DNA from: Actinomycetes bacterium
GTDB lineage: Bacteria; Actinomycetota; Coriobacteriia; WRKU01; WQUG01
Reading direction: 5' to 3'
Length of the DNA: 64,000 nt
NCBI GenBank assembly: GCA_031272275.1
Contig: JAISUC010000011.1
Span: 18,843 to 82,842 of the forward strand
This document shows positions 56,212 through 64,000 of the stretch, piece after piece. The notes under the pieces were generated by a model, which was given only the letters and a program-made list of their open reading frames with translations, made no database searches and had not been told where the DNA came from. A program made the position numbers and the translations under genes. Each line of letters begins with the position of its first letter. Position 1 is the stretch's first letter.

Positions 56212-57268
56212 CGCCGACACCCCCTTCCGGGCCAACTTCGTCAATTGATGCGGGGGAGCCGGAACGCTCAACACGTGCGTCTTCCTCGGCAAACTCCGCA
56301 ACATCGCGCAGGCATGTGAACCGGTGCGAATCGCTCGCATCGCGCACTTCGGGTTTTTGCTCGTAACAGCGCTGCTGCGTGTAGCGACACCTGCCCGCAT
56401 AGGGACAGCCGATGATCAGCTGGCGCAAATCGGGCGGTGCCCCGGGAATGGATATCAGACGCTCGTGCATGCCGGGACCGGACTGCGGAATGGATGCAAT
56501 CAGGTCGCGGGTGTAGGGATGGCGCGGGTCGTGGAAGATCTCGCCCACCTTGCCGGATTCGACGATGATGCCGGCATACATGACCGAGACAAAGTGGCAT
56601 ATTTCAGCGATGACGCCGAAGTTATGCGTGATGATCAGCACGCTCATATTGCGGCTTTGCTGCAGCTCGACCAAGAGCTCCAAGATCTGAGCTTGGACCG
56701 TCACGTCCAGTGCGGTCGTGGGCTCGTCTGCAATCAAGAGCTTCGGTGAACAGGCAATCGCCATGGCGATCATGACACGCTGCATCTGCCCGCCGCTCAT
56801 CTCAAAGGGATATTGTTTCGCGCGCCGCTCGGGCGGATGGATGCCGACCGCCTCCAACAGCTCGATCACGCGCGCCTTGGCAGTTTGCTTGTCGAATCCG
56901 TGGATGGTCATGGCCTCGGCGATTTGGCTGCCCACGGTACGCAGGGGGTTCAATGCCTGCATCGGGTCCTGAAAGATCATGCCGATGTCTTTGCCCCGGA
57001 CACGGGTCATCTCGCGGGCTTTCAGCTGCAACAGGTCCGTGCCCTCGAACAGGATGTTTCCCTGGTACAGGGTGGTCTTTTCATTGTTCAGACGCATGAT
57101 GGATTTCGCGGTCATCGTTTTGCCGCAGCCGGACTCCCCCACGATACCGTGGATTTCAGCCGGTTGGACCTTCATATTGATGTCGCGTACGGCATAGACC
57201 GGTCCACGCGGACTGTTCAGCGCGACCTCCAGGTTTTTGATGGCTATCAGGTCCTGTGTCTCAGGCAT
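56204..57268 (-). CDS. oppD: Oligopeptide ABC transporter ATP-binding protein OppD
   Basis: A 354-residue ATPase beginning MPETQDLIAIKNLEVAL, with GESGCGKTMTAKSIM, the Q-loop MIFQDPMQALNPLRTVG, signature MSGGQMQRVMIAMAI, Walker B LLIADEPTTALDVTVQ and H-loop IITHNFGVIAEIC. The C-terminus has the CPYAGRCRYTQQRCYEQKP motif typical of OppD. The start ATG has AGGTGAGG upstream and overlaps the oppC 3' end by eight bases. It couples to OppC and OppB. Confidence 0.94.
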   Translation of the reverse strand: MPETQDLIAIKNLEVALNSPRGPVYAVRDINMKVQPAEIHGIVGESGCGKTMTAKSIMRLNNEKTTLYQGNILFEGTDLLQLKAREMTRVRGKDIGMIFQDPMQALNPLRTVGSQIAEAMTIHGFDKQTAKARVIELLEAVGIHPPERRAKQYPFEMSGGQMQRVMIAMAIACSPKLLIADEPTTALDVTVQAQILELLVELQQSRNMSVLIITHNFGVIAEICHFVSVMYAGIIVESGKVGEIFHDPRHPYTRDLIASIPQSGPGMHERLISIPGAPPDLRQLIIGCPYAGRCRYTQQRCYEQKPEVRDASDSHRFTCLRDVAEFAEEDARVERSGSPASIDEVGPEGGVGDE

Positions 57269-58193
57269 TCGCCTCACCTGCTTTCAGCATACGCGCAGCC
57301 TCCAGATCCGCGTGTGCGATGCGCACATAGCGGCGAAACTTGCGCAGGTTCGGCAGTTTGCGCTGCGAGGGGTCCAGATATGCCTGCACGCCTTCGCCGA
57401 AAATGTTCAGCGCGACAACCGTGATGATAATCATCAGGCCGGGTGCCAGTGCCACAAGCGGCGAGGACGTAATCACAATGCGTCCTTCCTCGAGCATCGC
57501 GCCCCAGTCGGCCGTGGGTGGCTGTACTCCCAGCCCTAAGAAGCTCATGGCGGCCAAGTCCAGAATCGCGTATCCGATGTCGAGCATCATCTGGACCACC
57601 AAGGTCGAGATGCAGTTCGGCAGGATTTCAATCGCCAGAATGTGAAAATCGGAATACCCGATGGAGTGCGCCGCCTCGACATAAACCTTGTTTTTCTCGA
57701 CCAGAACCAGCGAGCGCGTCAGGCGCGCCAGCATCGGGACATAAACGATACCCAGCGCCACCACGCTGTTGGTGATACCGCGCCCGAATGCGGCAACGAA
57801 TATGAAGGCCAGCAACAGCGACGGAAAGGACAGCAAGACGTCGCTGATGCGCATCAGGACTTGGTCTATCCAGCCCCCATAATAGCCGCTGATCAGACCA
57901 TACGGGATGCCGATGATGGCAGAAATCACCACGACGCTGAATGCGCTGATAATCGTGATGCGGCTGCCCACCATCAGGCGGCTGATCAGGTCGCGGCCGT
58001 CCTTGTCGGTACCCAATACGTGGGTGTCGGACGGCTTTTGCAGCATGGCGGTGATGTCAATTTCATTCGGATCATACGGGGCCAGTTTCGGCGCAAAGAT
58101 CGCGATGAACAAAATCGCGAGCAACACCGCAAGCGAAATACAGGTCGGGATGGTAAAGAAGCTCTTGAGCTTGCGTTTGGTGGATGCTTTCAT
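57261..58193 (-). CDS. oppC: Oligopeptide ABC transporter permease OppC
   Basis: A 310-residue permease. TM1 is FFTIPTCISLAVLLAILFIAIFAPKLAPYDP, followed by HVLGTDKDGRDLISRLMVGSRITI, the OppC signature. The coupling EAA loop is VYVEAAHSIGYSDFHILAIEILPN, and LDLAAMSFLGLGVQPPTADWGAML is the conserved C-terminal block. The ATG overlaps the oppB stop (four bases). It forms the peptide channel with OppB. Confidence 0.94.
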   Translation of the reverse strand: MKASTKRKLKSFFTIPTCISLAVLLAILFIAIFAPKLAPYDPNEIDITAMLQKPSDTHVLGTDKDGRDLISRLMVGSRITIISAFSVVVISAIIGIPYGLISGYYGGWIDQVLMRISDVLLSFPSLLLAFIFVAAFGRGITNSVVALGIVYVPMLARLTRSLVLVEKNKVYVEAAHSIGYSDFHILAIEILPNCISTLVVQMMLDIGYAILDLAAMSFLGLGVQPPTADWGAMLEEGRIVITSSPLVALAPGLMIIITVVALNIFGEGVQAYLDPSQRKLPNLRKFRRYVRIAHADLEAARMLKAGEANA

Positions 58194-59143
58194 GCCGGCT
58201 TACCCCCTTTCAAACGAATCCGTGGATCGACCAGACCATAGATCAAATCCAGCGCGGTTGATATGGTCATGAACGCGAACACCAGCAACATGGTGACACC
58301 CTGGACCATGGCATAATCTGATTTCTGCACGGCGTTGACCAAAATGGAACCCAGCCCCGCCAACGAAAAGACGTTTTCAACCAGCACCGAACCCACCATC
58401 AAGATACCCACCTCCAGACCGATCAGCGTAATGACCGGAATCAGGGCGTTACGCAGGCAGTGCCCGATGACAATGCGGGCGTTGGTCAAACCCTTGGCCT
58501 TTGCCACCATATAGAACTGCGAATGCAGCTGCTCGACCATACCCGATTTCATGACGTTTGAAATCAGGGCGATCATGCTGAATGCCAAAGCCAACGAGGG
58601 CAGGAAAATACGCTGGATGAACTCCCAGGTTGTTTCCGATGTGCCCGTGAAACTGAAGGTCGGCGCATATATGGTAATCAGCCAGATCATCAGTATTGAG
58701 GTGAGGAATGGTGGTGAGGATACCAGTATCAACTGTACCAGCGATATCCCGGTATCGGTGACCGAGTGTTGCTTGACCGCCATTATGACCCCGGTCGGTA
58801 CCGCTATCACCACCGAGAGCAAGGTGGACATCACCACGATTCCTGCCGTCACGGGTAATCGTTCTTTGATCAGGTAACTGACCGGTTGACGATATTCGAA
58901 GCTCGTCCCGAAGTCGCCTTTGAACATACCGGATATCCAGATCCAGTACTGCTCGATGGCAGGCCGGTCCAGCTTGAAATCATGCCGGATGGCGGCGATC
59001 GTTTCGGGGCTGGTCTGTTTGCCACCCACAATGACCGCCACCGGGTCGGTCGGCCCCAAGCGCACCATGGTAAAAATGATGACGCTGGTGCAGACCAGGA
59101 CCAACACATACTGAAACAATTTGTTTAGCGTATACCTTCCCAC
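58190..59143 (-). CDS. oppB: Oligopeptide ABC transporter permease OppB
   Basis: A 317-residue permease: YTLNKLFQYVLVLVCTSVIIFTMVRLGPTDPV, the soluble loop with DFGTSFEYRQPVSYLIKERLPVT, and the EAA loop FYMVAKAKGLTNARIVIGHCLRNALIPVITLIG. The end LIYGLVDPRIRL is family-typical. It lies 23 nt after the binding-protein gene and overlaps oppC. Five or six hydrophobic segments are evident. Confidence 0.94.
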   Translation of the reverse strand: MGRYTLNKLFQYVLVLVCTSVIIFTMVRLGPTDPVAVIVGGKQTSPETIAAIRHDFKLDRPAIEQYWIWISGMFKGDFGTSFEYRQPVSYLIKERLPVTAGIVVMSTLLSVVIAVPTGVIMAVKQHSVTDTGISLVQLILVSSPPFLTSILMIWLITIYAPTFSFTGTSETTWEFIQRIFLPSLALAFSMIALISNVMKSGMVEQLHSQFYMVAKAKGLTNARIVIGHCLRNALIPVITLIGLEVGILMVGSVLVENVFSLAGLGSILVNAVQKSDYAMVQGVTMLLVFAFMTISTALDLIYGLVDPRIRLKGGKPA

Positions 59144-59166
59144 ATCTGTCTCCCGTCAATTCCAAT

Positions 59167-60834
59167 TTACTTTGAAAGTTTCACCTTTGCCATCATCGGC
59201 TTCCACGTCCACATCGCGCCCAGGTCCTCGAATCCGGACGCTACCCGTTCCTTGTTGACCGCAAAGATGTAGTTTGTGTGCGAGTACACGTAATAGGGCA
59301 CGTCCTCATTGATTTGCTCGATGGCTTTCTGCATCAGCACGGCGCGTTCGGCGTCGTCACTCAGCGTGGCCTGCTTATCCAGCGCATCATCGACGATCTT
59401 GTTCGTGTACTCGGCGCTGTTCGAACCACCCTCGCCACGGTTACCGGATGCATAAATCGGGATCAATACACCGCTGGGATCGGGGAAGTCGGCAGCCCAG
59501 GAACCCATCAGAATCTGATAGGGACGGGTGCCGTCTTTTTGAATCTTGTCCCCCAGCAGCAAGCCTATTAACTCCTCGTAGCTGACCTTTTCGATCTTCA
59601 GATCGACATTCAGCTCTTTGAAGGCCTGTTGCAGGTACAAGGCCAGCGAATTCGAGATCGCCTGTTTGTCGACGGTCAGCGTCAGGCTGGTACCATCCGG
59701 ATATGCGGACTGCGCCAGATAGGACTTGGCAGCCGTCAGATCATAGTTCGTGTATTTCGTGACCTTGCTCGCGAAATCCTCCCACTGAGCCTTGTCCGGC
59801 TTATACAGAGTCGTCGGCACGGTGATGCCGGTTGACGGCGCGGCTCCCTGTTTGATGACATTTTCCTGCAGGTTTTCGATGTCGATCGCAGCCGACAGCG
59901 CACGGCGGAAGTTCACGTCATCCAGCGGTTTCACCTGGGTGTTATAGACCAGATAATCCGCCGTCGGTCCCGGAATGATAACCGTATTCAGGTTATCGGC
60001 TGACTGCATCTCCTCGACCTTGTCGGTCGGAACCCAAAAGTCCACATCGATCTGTCCGGACTTGACCGCCATCGAACGGGTCGCATCCTCTTCGATGTTC
60101 TGGTAAACCAGTTTCTTGATGTCGGGCTCGCCCATCTCGGCCTTGTTCCAGTAGTTCTCGTTGTACTCGAATACCAGCTGCACCCCGGTCTGCCATTCGA
60201 CGAACTTGTAGGCGCCGGTCGCCATGACGCCGCCTTTGGCGGTACCGTAATCGGTGCCCGCAGCCTCGATCGCGGCTTTCTGATGCACGTGGCCGGCACT
60301 GGTCGCAAAGATGTACTTAAAGGTCGCATCCGGCTCCTTCAGCTTGACCGTCAGCTCCCAGTCCCCGGTTTGCTCGATGGTGTCGACGGCCTCGAACATC
60401 CACGCCAAATAGCTCCCGACATCAGGATCCATGTGGCGCTTCAGCGAAAACAGCACGTCTTCCATGGTCATGGGTGTGCCGTCCCAAAACGTCACGTTGT
60501 CGTGAATCTGATACACATAGGTCAGATCGTCAACCTGTTCGTAACCGGTGGCCAGCCAACCGGCCAGCTCGTCATCGGGACCGGAAAACTGCATCAGTGC
60601 CTCGGAATACTGTGCCATGACCGGACAGCTGGTCCAGTCATACAGATACACCGGATCCAAAGACGTGACCTCGCCGTTCAGCCCTGCGTTAAAGGTACTG
60701 TTGATGGTTTTCGTCTCGGTCGGGTCCGTGGTTTGGGACGTGCTCCCCTTGGAAGCGCAGCCGCTTACGGCGACCGTCAGCGCGATAGCCGCCACAGCAG
60801 CCGACGCCAGTACCAACCACCTTGCTTTTCTCAT
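59167..60834 (-). CDS. oppA: Oligopeptide-type ABC transporter substrate-binding lipoprotein
   Basis: A 555-residue family-5 extracellular binding protein. The N-terminus MRKARWLVLASAAVAAIALTV leads to a lipobox VSGCAS, so it is membrane-anchored. Conserved parts include NGEVTSLDPVYLYDW, VYQIHDNVTFWDGTPMTMEDVLFSLKRHMDP, ATGAYKFVEW and the C-terminal YVYSHTNYIFAV. Either the ATG at 60834 (AAAGGGAA about 10 nt upstream) or a GTG three codons earlier could start it. It heads the Opp operon; peptide is the likely ligand, given the peptidase genes at both ends. Confidence 0.92.
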   Translation of the reverse strand: MRKARWLVLASAAVAAIALTVAVSGCASKGSTSQTTDPTETKTINSTFNAGLNGEVTSLDPVYLYDWTSCPVMAQYSEALMQFSGPDDELAGWLATGYEQVDDLTYVYQIHDNVTFWDGTPMTMEDVLFSLKRHMDPDVGSYLAWMFEAVDTIEQTGDWELTVKLKEPDATFKYIFATSAGHVHQKAAIEAAGTDYGTAKGGVMATGAYKFVEWQTGVQLVFEYNENYWNKAEMGEPDIKKLVYQNIEEDATRSMAVKSGQIDVDFWVPTDKVEEMQSADNLNTVIIPGPTADYLVYNTQVKPLDDVNFRRALSAAIDIENLQENVIKQGAAPSTGITVPTTLYKPDKAQWEDFASKVTKYTNYDLTAAKSYLAQSAYPDGTSLTLTVDKQAISNSLALYLQQAFKELNVDLKIEKVSYEELIGLLLGDKIQKDGTRPYQILMGSWAADFPDPSGVLIPIYASGNRGEGGSNSAEYTNKIVDDALDKQATLSDDAERAVLMQKAIEQINEDVPYYVYSHTNYIFAVNKERVASGFEDLGAMWTWKPMMAKVKLSK

Positions 60835-60910
60835 CGTCGTCACATTCCCTTTCTTTGGTCGTGGTGCGCTCTACCCTGCAACTGCCTGCATCAGTCAACG
60901 TCAGCCAACG

Positions 60911-61804
60911 TCAGTCCGCGTCGTGCTCTTCAAAGAAGTCCTCGACAATGCGGTTAAAGACCTCTTTTTGCTCAACATGTACCAGGTGCGTTCCGCGCAA
61001 CAGCTCCCAGCGCGCCCCCGGGATGCGGTCATAGATTTCCTTGACAATCAGCGGTGTGGCCTCGTCGGCGTGCCCACTGGTCAGCAGGGTTGGGATGGTT
61101 ATTTCACCCAAGCGGTCGGTGATGTCCCAATCCGCCAGCTTGCCGATGACCATGAACTCGTTGTAGCCCTGCATCGTGATGTAGACCTCGCCCATGTTGT
61201 CGAATGAATAGGCGACGTAATCGGGCATCGGGTCCAGGGCGACCACATGGCGGCGATAGAACTCGTCGGATGCCTCCAGGTATTCGGGCGAATCATAGAC
61301 CTCGTCTGCGATGCCTTTCTCGATGGCGGCTTTCTGGTCGGGCGGCATGTAGCCCAACAGGCGGTTTGCCTCTTCGACCCACAGCGGGATCGAAGCCGGG
61401 CTGGACGCCACGACCATCGATTTGACGCCTTTCGGCTGTGTCAGCGCGTATTGCATCGCCAGCATACCGCCCCAGCTTTGCCCCAACAGGTGGACTTGAT
61501 CCAGCCCCAGGGCCTCGCGCATGACGTCGACCTCTTCAACCCAGAGCGTCGTGTCCCACAAATCGGCGTCGCCACCCGGGCTGTTTCCGCAGCCCAGCTG
61601 GTCGTAATAGATGACCTCGCGCCCGTATTTCTCCGCCAGCTCATCCAGTGATTTCAGGTAGTTGTGCAGGCAACCCGGCCCGCCGTGAAAGGTCAGCAGC
61701 GGAGTCTTTCCGGCGTCCGCGCCACCCGCCGGCGCCACCCGCTGATACCAGGTCTCGAATCCCTTGAACGGTACTTTCCCCTCGGTGATCTTGACATCTG
61801 CCAT
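60911..61804 (-). CDS. pip: Proline iminopeptidase-type alpha/beta hydrolase
   Basis: A 297-residue S33 peptidase that removes N-terminal proline from small peptides. It has the LLTFHGGPGCLHNYL oxyanion motif (HGGPG), YYDQLGCGNSPGG, the nucleophile elbow LLGQSWGGMLA, the acidic residue in TSGHADEATP and catalytic His in GTHLVHVEQ. The ATG chosen has GAGGAG upstream, 20 codons inside the open frame. No signal peptide is seen, so it acts on peptides brought in by the Opp system, which starts about 80 bp downstream on the same strand. Confidence 0.93.
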   Translation of the reverse strand: MADVKITEGKVPFKGFETWYQRVAPAGGADAGKTPLLTFHGGPGCLHNYLKSLDELAEKYGREVIYYDQLGCGNSPGGDADLWDTTLWVEEVDVMREALGLDQVHLLGQSWGGMLAMQYALTQPKGVKSMVVASSPASIPLWVEEANRLLGYMPPDQKAAIEKGIADEVYDSPEYLEASDEFYRRHVVALDPMPDYVAYSFDNMGEVYITMQGYNEFMVIGKLADWDITDRLGEITIPTLLTSGHADEATPLIVKEIYDRIPGARWELLRGTHLVHVEQKEVFNRIVEDFFEEHDAD

Positions 61805-62139
61805 GGGTGTCACTCCTCTCTTTCGGAAAACGCTTTCGAGTACACGGTGGTCGTGCCAATTCATTCCAATTCGTGCCTATTCGTGCTGCTCGAGCCTGTT
61901 CGAGCCCGTTCGTGCCTGCCGTGTATAGTTCCGTGCGTGTTCGCGATTATGTGGCGGTGTCCGCACGACTGCGCGCGGACACAGGGCTACGGAACCGGCG
62001 TCGCGCGCTTACCTGAACCGTATGAAAAACCAGTATAACCCAACGACGCGCATAAAACCCCCGCAGGATTGCATAGCCTCTCAGCCCGAAACAGAGGCGA
62101 AACACACAAACCGGGGGAGTGCGTCCCGTCGGTCGCCTG
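61805..62139. other. Intergenic region between the LRR gene and pip
   Basis: 335 bp with no gene. It contains, next to pip, a run of ATTCGTGCCT-like degenerate repeats (about 61860-61925), an inverted repeat TGTCCGC-N10-GCGGACA (about 61949-61972), a minus-strand TATACT -10-like word near 62035, and an exact copy of the recurrent 15-mer at 62113-62127. Confidence 0.5.
62113..62127 (+). repeat. Copy of dispersed 15-mer GGGGGAGTGCGTCCC
   Basis: Exact copy 13 bp downstream of the stop codon of the LRR surface-protein gene. Confidence 0.7.
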
Positions 62140-64000
62140 TTACTTCACGCGTATGGTTCGGGTGTAGCGCTGAGAGCCGACCGTGACGGTGATTTTCGCG
62201 CTGCCTTTTTTGCGTGCGGTCAGTTTGCCGGCCTTGTCCACCGAAAGGACCGCAGGCTTTGAGGACTTGAAGCTTATCTTGATACCGGTGGCCTTGGACG
62301 GTTTCAGTTTGATTTTCAGCACGGCGGTCCGCGCCCGCTTGATGGTCTTTGTCCAGCCGGTGACCTTGGCAGAGGACAGCTTGACGGTTTTCTTGACCAC
62401 ACGGACGGTCACTTTCAGCGTCTTTCCATTTAAGGCCTTGATGCTGATGGTGGTCTTGCCGATTGCCTTTGCTTTGATTTTGCCGCTTCCGCTGACGGTG
62501 GCCACGCGTTTGTTTGCTGTTGTGTAGGACAGCCGCGCGCTCGTTTCGGCCTTTTTCGTTGTGGCGTTGATGCTGTCGGCACAGACCGGCAGGGTATAGC
62601 TTTTCCCCTTGACCAGATAGAGCGTCGTCAAAGGGGTGCGGATTTTGGTCACCGCTTTGGCGACGGTGACCGTGATTTCCAGTTGCTTTTCGGGATTGGT
62701 GACAGATACCGCCGTGCAAGTGACCATGCCCTCGGCCGTGCCGGTCAGCGCATTTCCGGTGATTGTCGCTTTGCCCGTATCCCCGGTCTTTCCCGCCTTC
62801 CACCTGACGTCATACGACCTTCCGTCCGGGAATATGACGGTCACAGGCAGGGTGACACTCCGACCGGGAGTGATCCGGGTCAGGGCTATAGAAATTGCGG
62901 CAGGTGTGACGGCGGTTCCTGCAAGCGGCTTGATGACAAAGGTGGCCTGCGCGCTGCCCGTGTAGATACTGCCGTTTCGGGCAGTCACGGTAATGGTGGC
63001 AATCCCGACCTTGATGTTGTCGGCATAGCTGACCGTGTAATCGCCGGCGGCATTCAGAATTGTGCCGTTCAGCTTCACGGTGACCGGCGGCGTGATCGGC
63101 AGGCCGGTATAGAAATAGGATGCAGAGGCGGGCGTCACGATCGCCGTACTGATGTCGACCAAGTCTTCTGTAATGGTCGGTGCCGGCAATCCTGCTGCCT
63201 GCAACACGGGCAAATAGGCGGCACGCGCGCTGGGGGGTACGGTGACATCGGTCAGAGCGTTACATCCCGTAAAAACGTTGTCTGTGCTGATGGACGGCGG
63301 TGTGCTACCCAGGAAGGTGAGCGAAGTCAGAGATTGGCAGTTGTAGAAGGCGCCTCTCTTAATCAACTCGACGGAGGCGGGAATGGTCAGAGACGTGATG
63401 CCGATGTCCTGCAGTGAGTATTCCTCAAGCTGTTTCAGCCCTTCACTCAAGGTCAATGAGCTCAGCGGCGCTTTATAGAAAACCGAATTCCACAGCACCT
63501 CGACACCGCTGCCGACGGTGGCACTGGTCAAGTCAGTGCACCAGCTAAAGACCGAACCGCCCAGATATGTGACCGAATCGGGGATGACGATGCTTGTCAG
63601 CCCTGCATCGTTGAAAGCGTAGTTACCGATACTCTGCAGCGAATTCGGAAAGGTTATCTGCGTCAGAGCGCGGCATCTTTGAAACGCATACTCGCCGATA
63701 GTTGTCAGAGAGGACGGCAGCGTAACGTGGCTTAGCAACGAACAATATCCGAAGGCACTCCCCCCAATCGTGACAATCGATGAGGGCAGCACCACGCCGG
63801 TGATTGACGCGCAGTTCACAAAAGCGTTAGGTCCCACGGCGGTAACCGCATAGGTGGTGGCGTTATCGGTGACAGTTGCCGGAATCGTTATGGTGCCGGT
63901 GGTGTTGGTGGCGATGGCGACCGATACGCCGTTTCCCACCTGGACTTGGGCCGGGGAAAGAGACGTTATCTTGTAATAGATGCCGCCTGCGGTAAAACCG
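62140..64000 (-). CDS. LRR (BspA-type) and Ig-like surface protein, 5' end beyond the window
   Basis: At least 620 residues; the start lies outside the window. From the edge it reads GGIYYKITSLSPAQVQVGNG, the usual lead-in to a BspA LRR_5 domain, then about eight units such as SITGVVLPSSIVTIGGSAFG and LTSIVIPDSVTYLGGSVFS. A bridging Ig-like/MBG-like domain follows (YFYTGLPITPPVTVKLNG, YTVSYADNIKVG). At least two Big_2-like domains come after it (YTTANKRVATVSGSGKIKAKAIG and FKSSKPAVLSVDKAGKLTARKKG), ending at VGSQRYTRTIRVK with no membrane anchor. It is probably an exported adhesin, similar in plan to the LRR part of the giant protein. Confidence 0.9.
   Translation of the reverse strand, partial: GFTAGGIYYKITSLSPAQVQVGNGVSVAIATNTTGTITIPATVTDNATTYAVTAVGPNAFVNCASITGVVLPSSIVTIGGSAFGYCSLLSHVTLPSSLTTIGEYAFQRCRALTQITFPNSLQSIGNYAFNDAGLTSIVIPDSVTYLGGSVFSWCTDLTSATVGSGVEVLWNSVFYKAPLSSLTLSEGLKQLEEYSLQDIGITSLTIPASVELIKRGAFYNCQSLTSLTFLGSTPPSISTDNVFTGCNALTDVTVPPSARAAYLPVLQAAGLPAPTITEDLVDISTAIVTPASASYFYTGLPITPPVTVKLNGTILNAAGDYTVSYADNIKVGIATITVTARNGSIYTGSAQATFVIKPLAGTAVTPAAISIALTRITPGRSVTLPVTVIFPDGRSYDVRWKAGKTGDTGKATITGNALTGTAEGMVTCTAVSVTNPEKQLEITVTVAKAVTKIRTPLTTLYLVKGKSYTLPVCADSINATTKKAETSARLSYTTANKRVATVSGSGKIKAKAIGKTTISIKALNGKTLKVTVRVVKKTVKLSSAKVTGWTKTIKRARTAVLKIKLKPSKATGIKISFKSSKPAVLSVDKAGKLTARKKGSAKITVTVGSQRYTRTIRVK

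Overview
The window is GC-rich (roughly 60%), densely coded on both strands, with many GTG starts and ATGA/GTGA overlaps. It carries several wall-associated or secreted proteins with BspA-type LRR, Cna-B, SdrD-B and bacterial Ig-like domains. The gene content (PgsA, RimO, YajQ and CoaBC alongside peptide uptake and a UbiX/LpdD-type cluster) best suits a gut-type Actinomycetota of the class Coriobacteriia (Eggerthellales-like). That placement is an inference from content and composition; no rRNA is present to confirm it.

Layout. 1-3.3 kb: 3' end missing glpK, an alpha/beta hydrolase, and a frameshifted DUF4430 lipoprotein-like gene. 3.5-6.4 kb: a polar amino-acid ABC importer (binding protein, permease with an extra extracytoplasmic domain, ATPase). 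6.6-9.9 kb: yajQ-rimO-pgsA/pncC, where pgsA and pncC are one fused ORF joined by an amplified dispersed repeat. 9.9-31.5 kb: a cell-surface block, with a GH25 muramidase, a 5444-residue giant adhesin with 15 SdrD-B repeats, exonuclease III and a secreted subtilase. 31.9-37.0 kb (+): BMP-family nucleoside-type ABC importer. 37.2-38.6 kb (+): ABC-2 exporter pair. 38.6-39.0 kb: a dense array of perfect hairpins between convergent operons. 39.0-44.4 kb: MarR plus a heterodimeric type IV ABC exporter, one half of which carries a long extracytoplasmic coiled coil. Then tRNA-Pro(GGG), coaBC, a polysaccharide deacetylase and an M24 peptidase.

48.8-53.7 kb holds the most interesting unit: a divergent LysR regulator, a DASS-type anion transporter, ubiX (flavin prenyltransferase), a type I isopentenyl-diphosphate isomerase and an LpdD-like prenyl-flavin chaperone, followed by a highly structured RNA with a terminator that competes with its own closing stem. 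This looks like a self-contained prenylated-FMN supply module whose UbiD decarboxylase lies elsewhere. 53.8-61.8 kb is a peptide import and degradation operon (M29 aminopeptidase, OppABCDF, proline iminopeptidase). A second LRR/Big surface protein runs off the right edge.

Across the window a 15-mer, GGGGGAGTGCGTCCC, and several palindrome-cored dispersed repeats recur in intergenic DNA and inside genes. Four otherwise unrelated exported proteins share Big_2-like Ig domains, which ties the surface proteins together.
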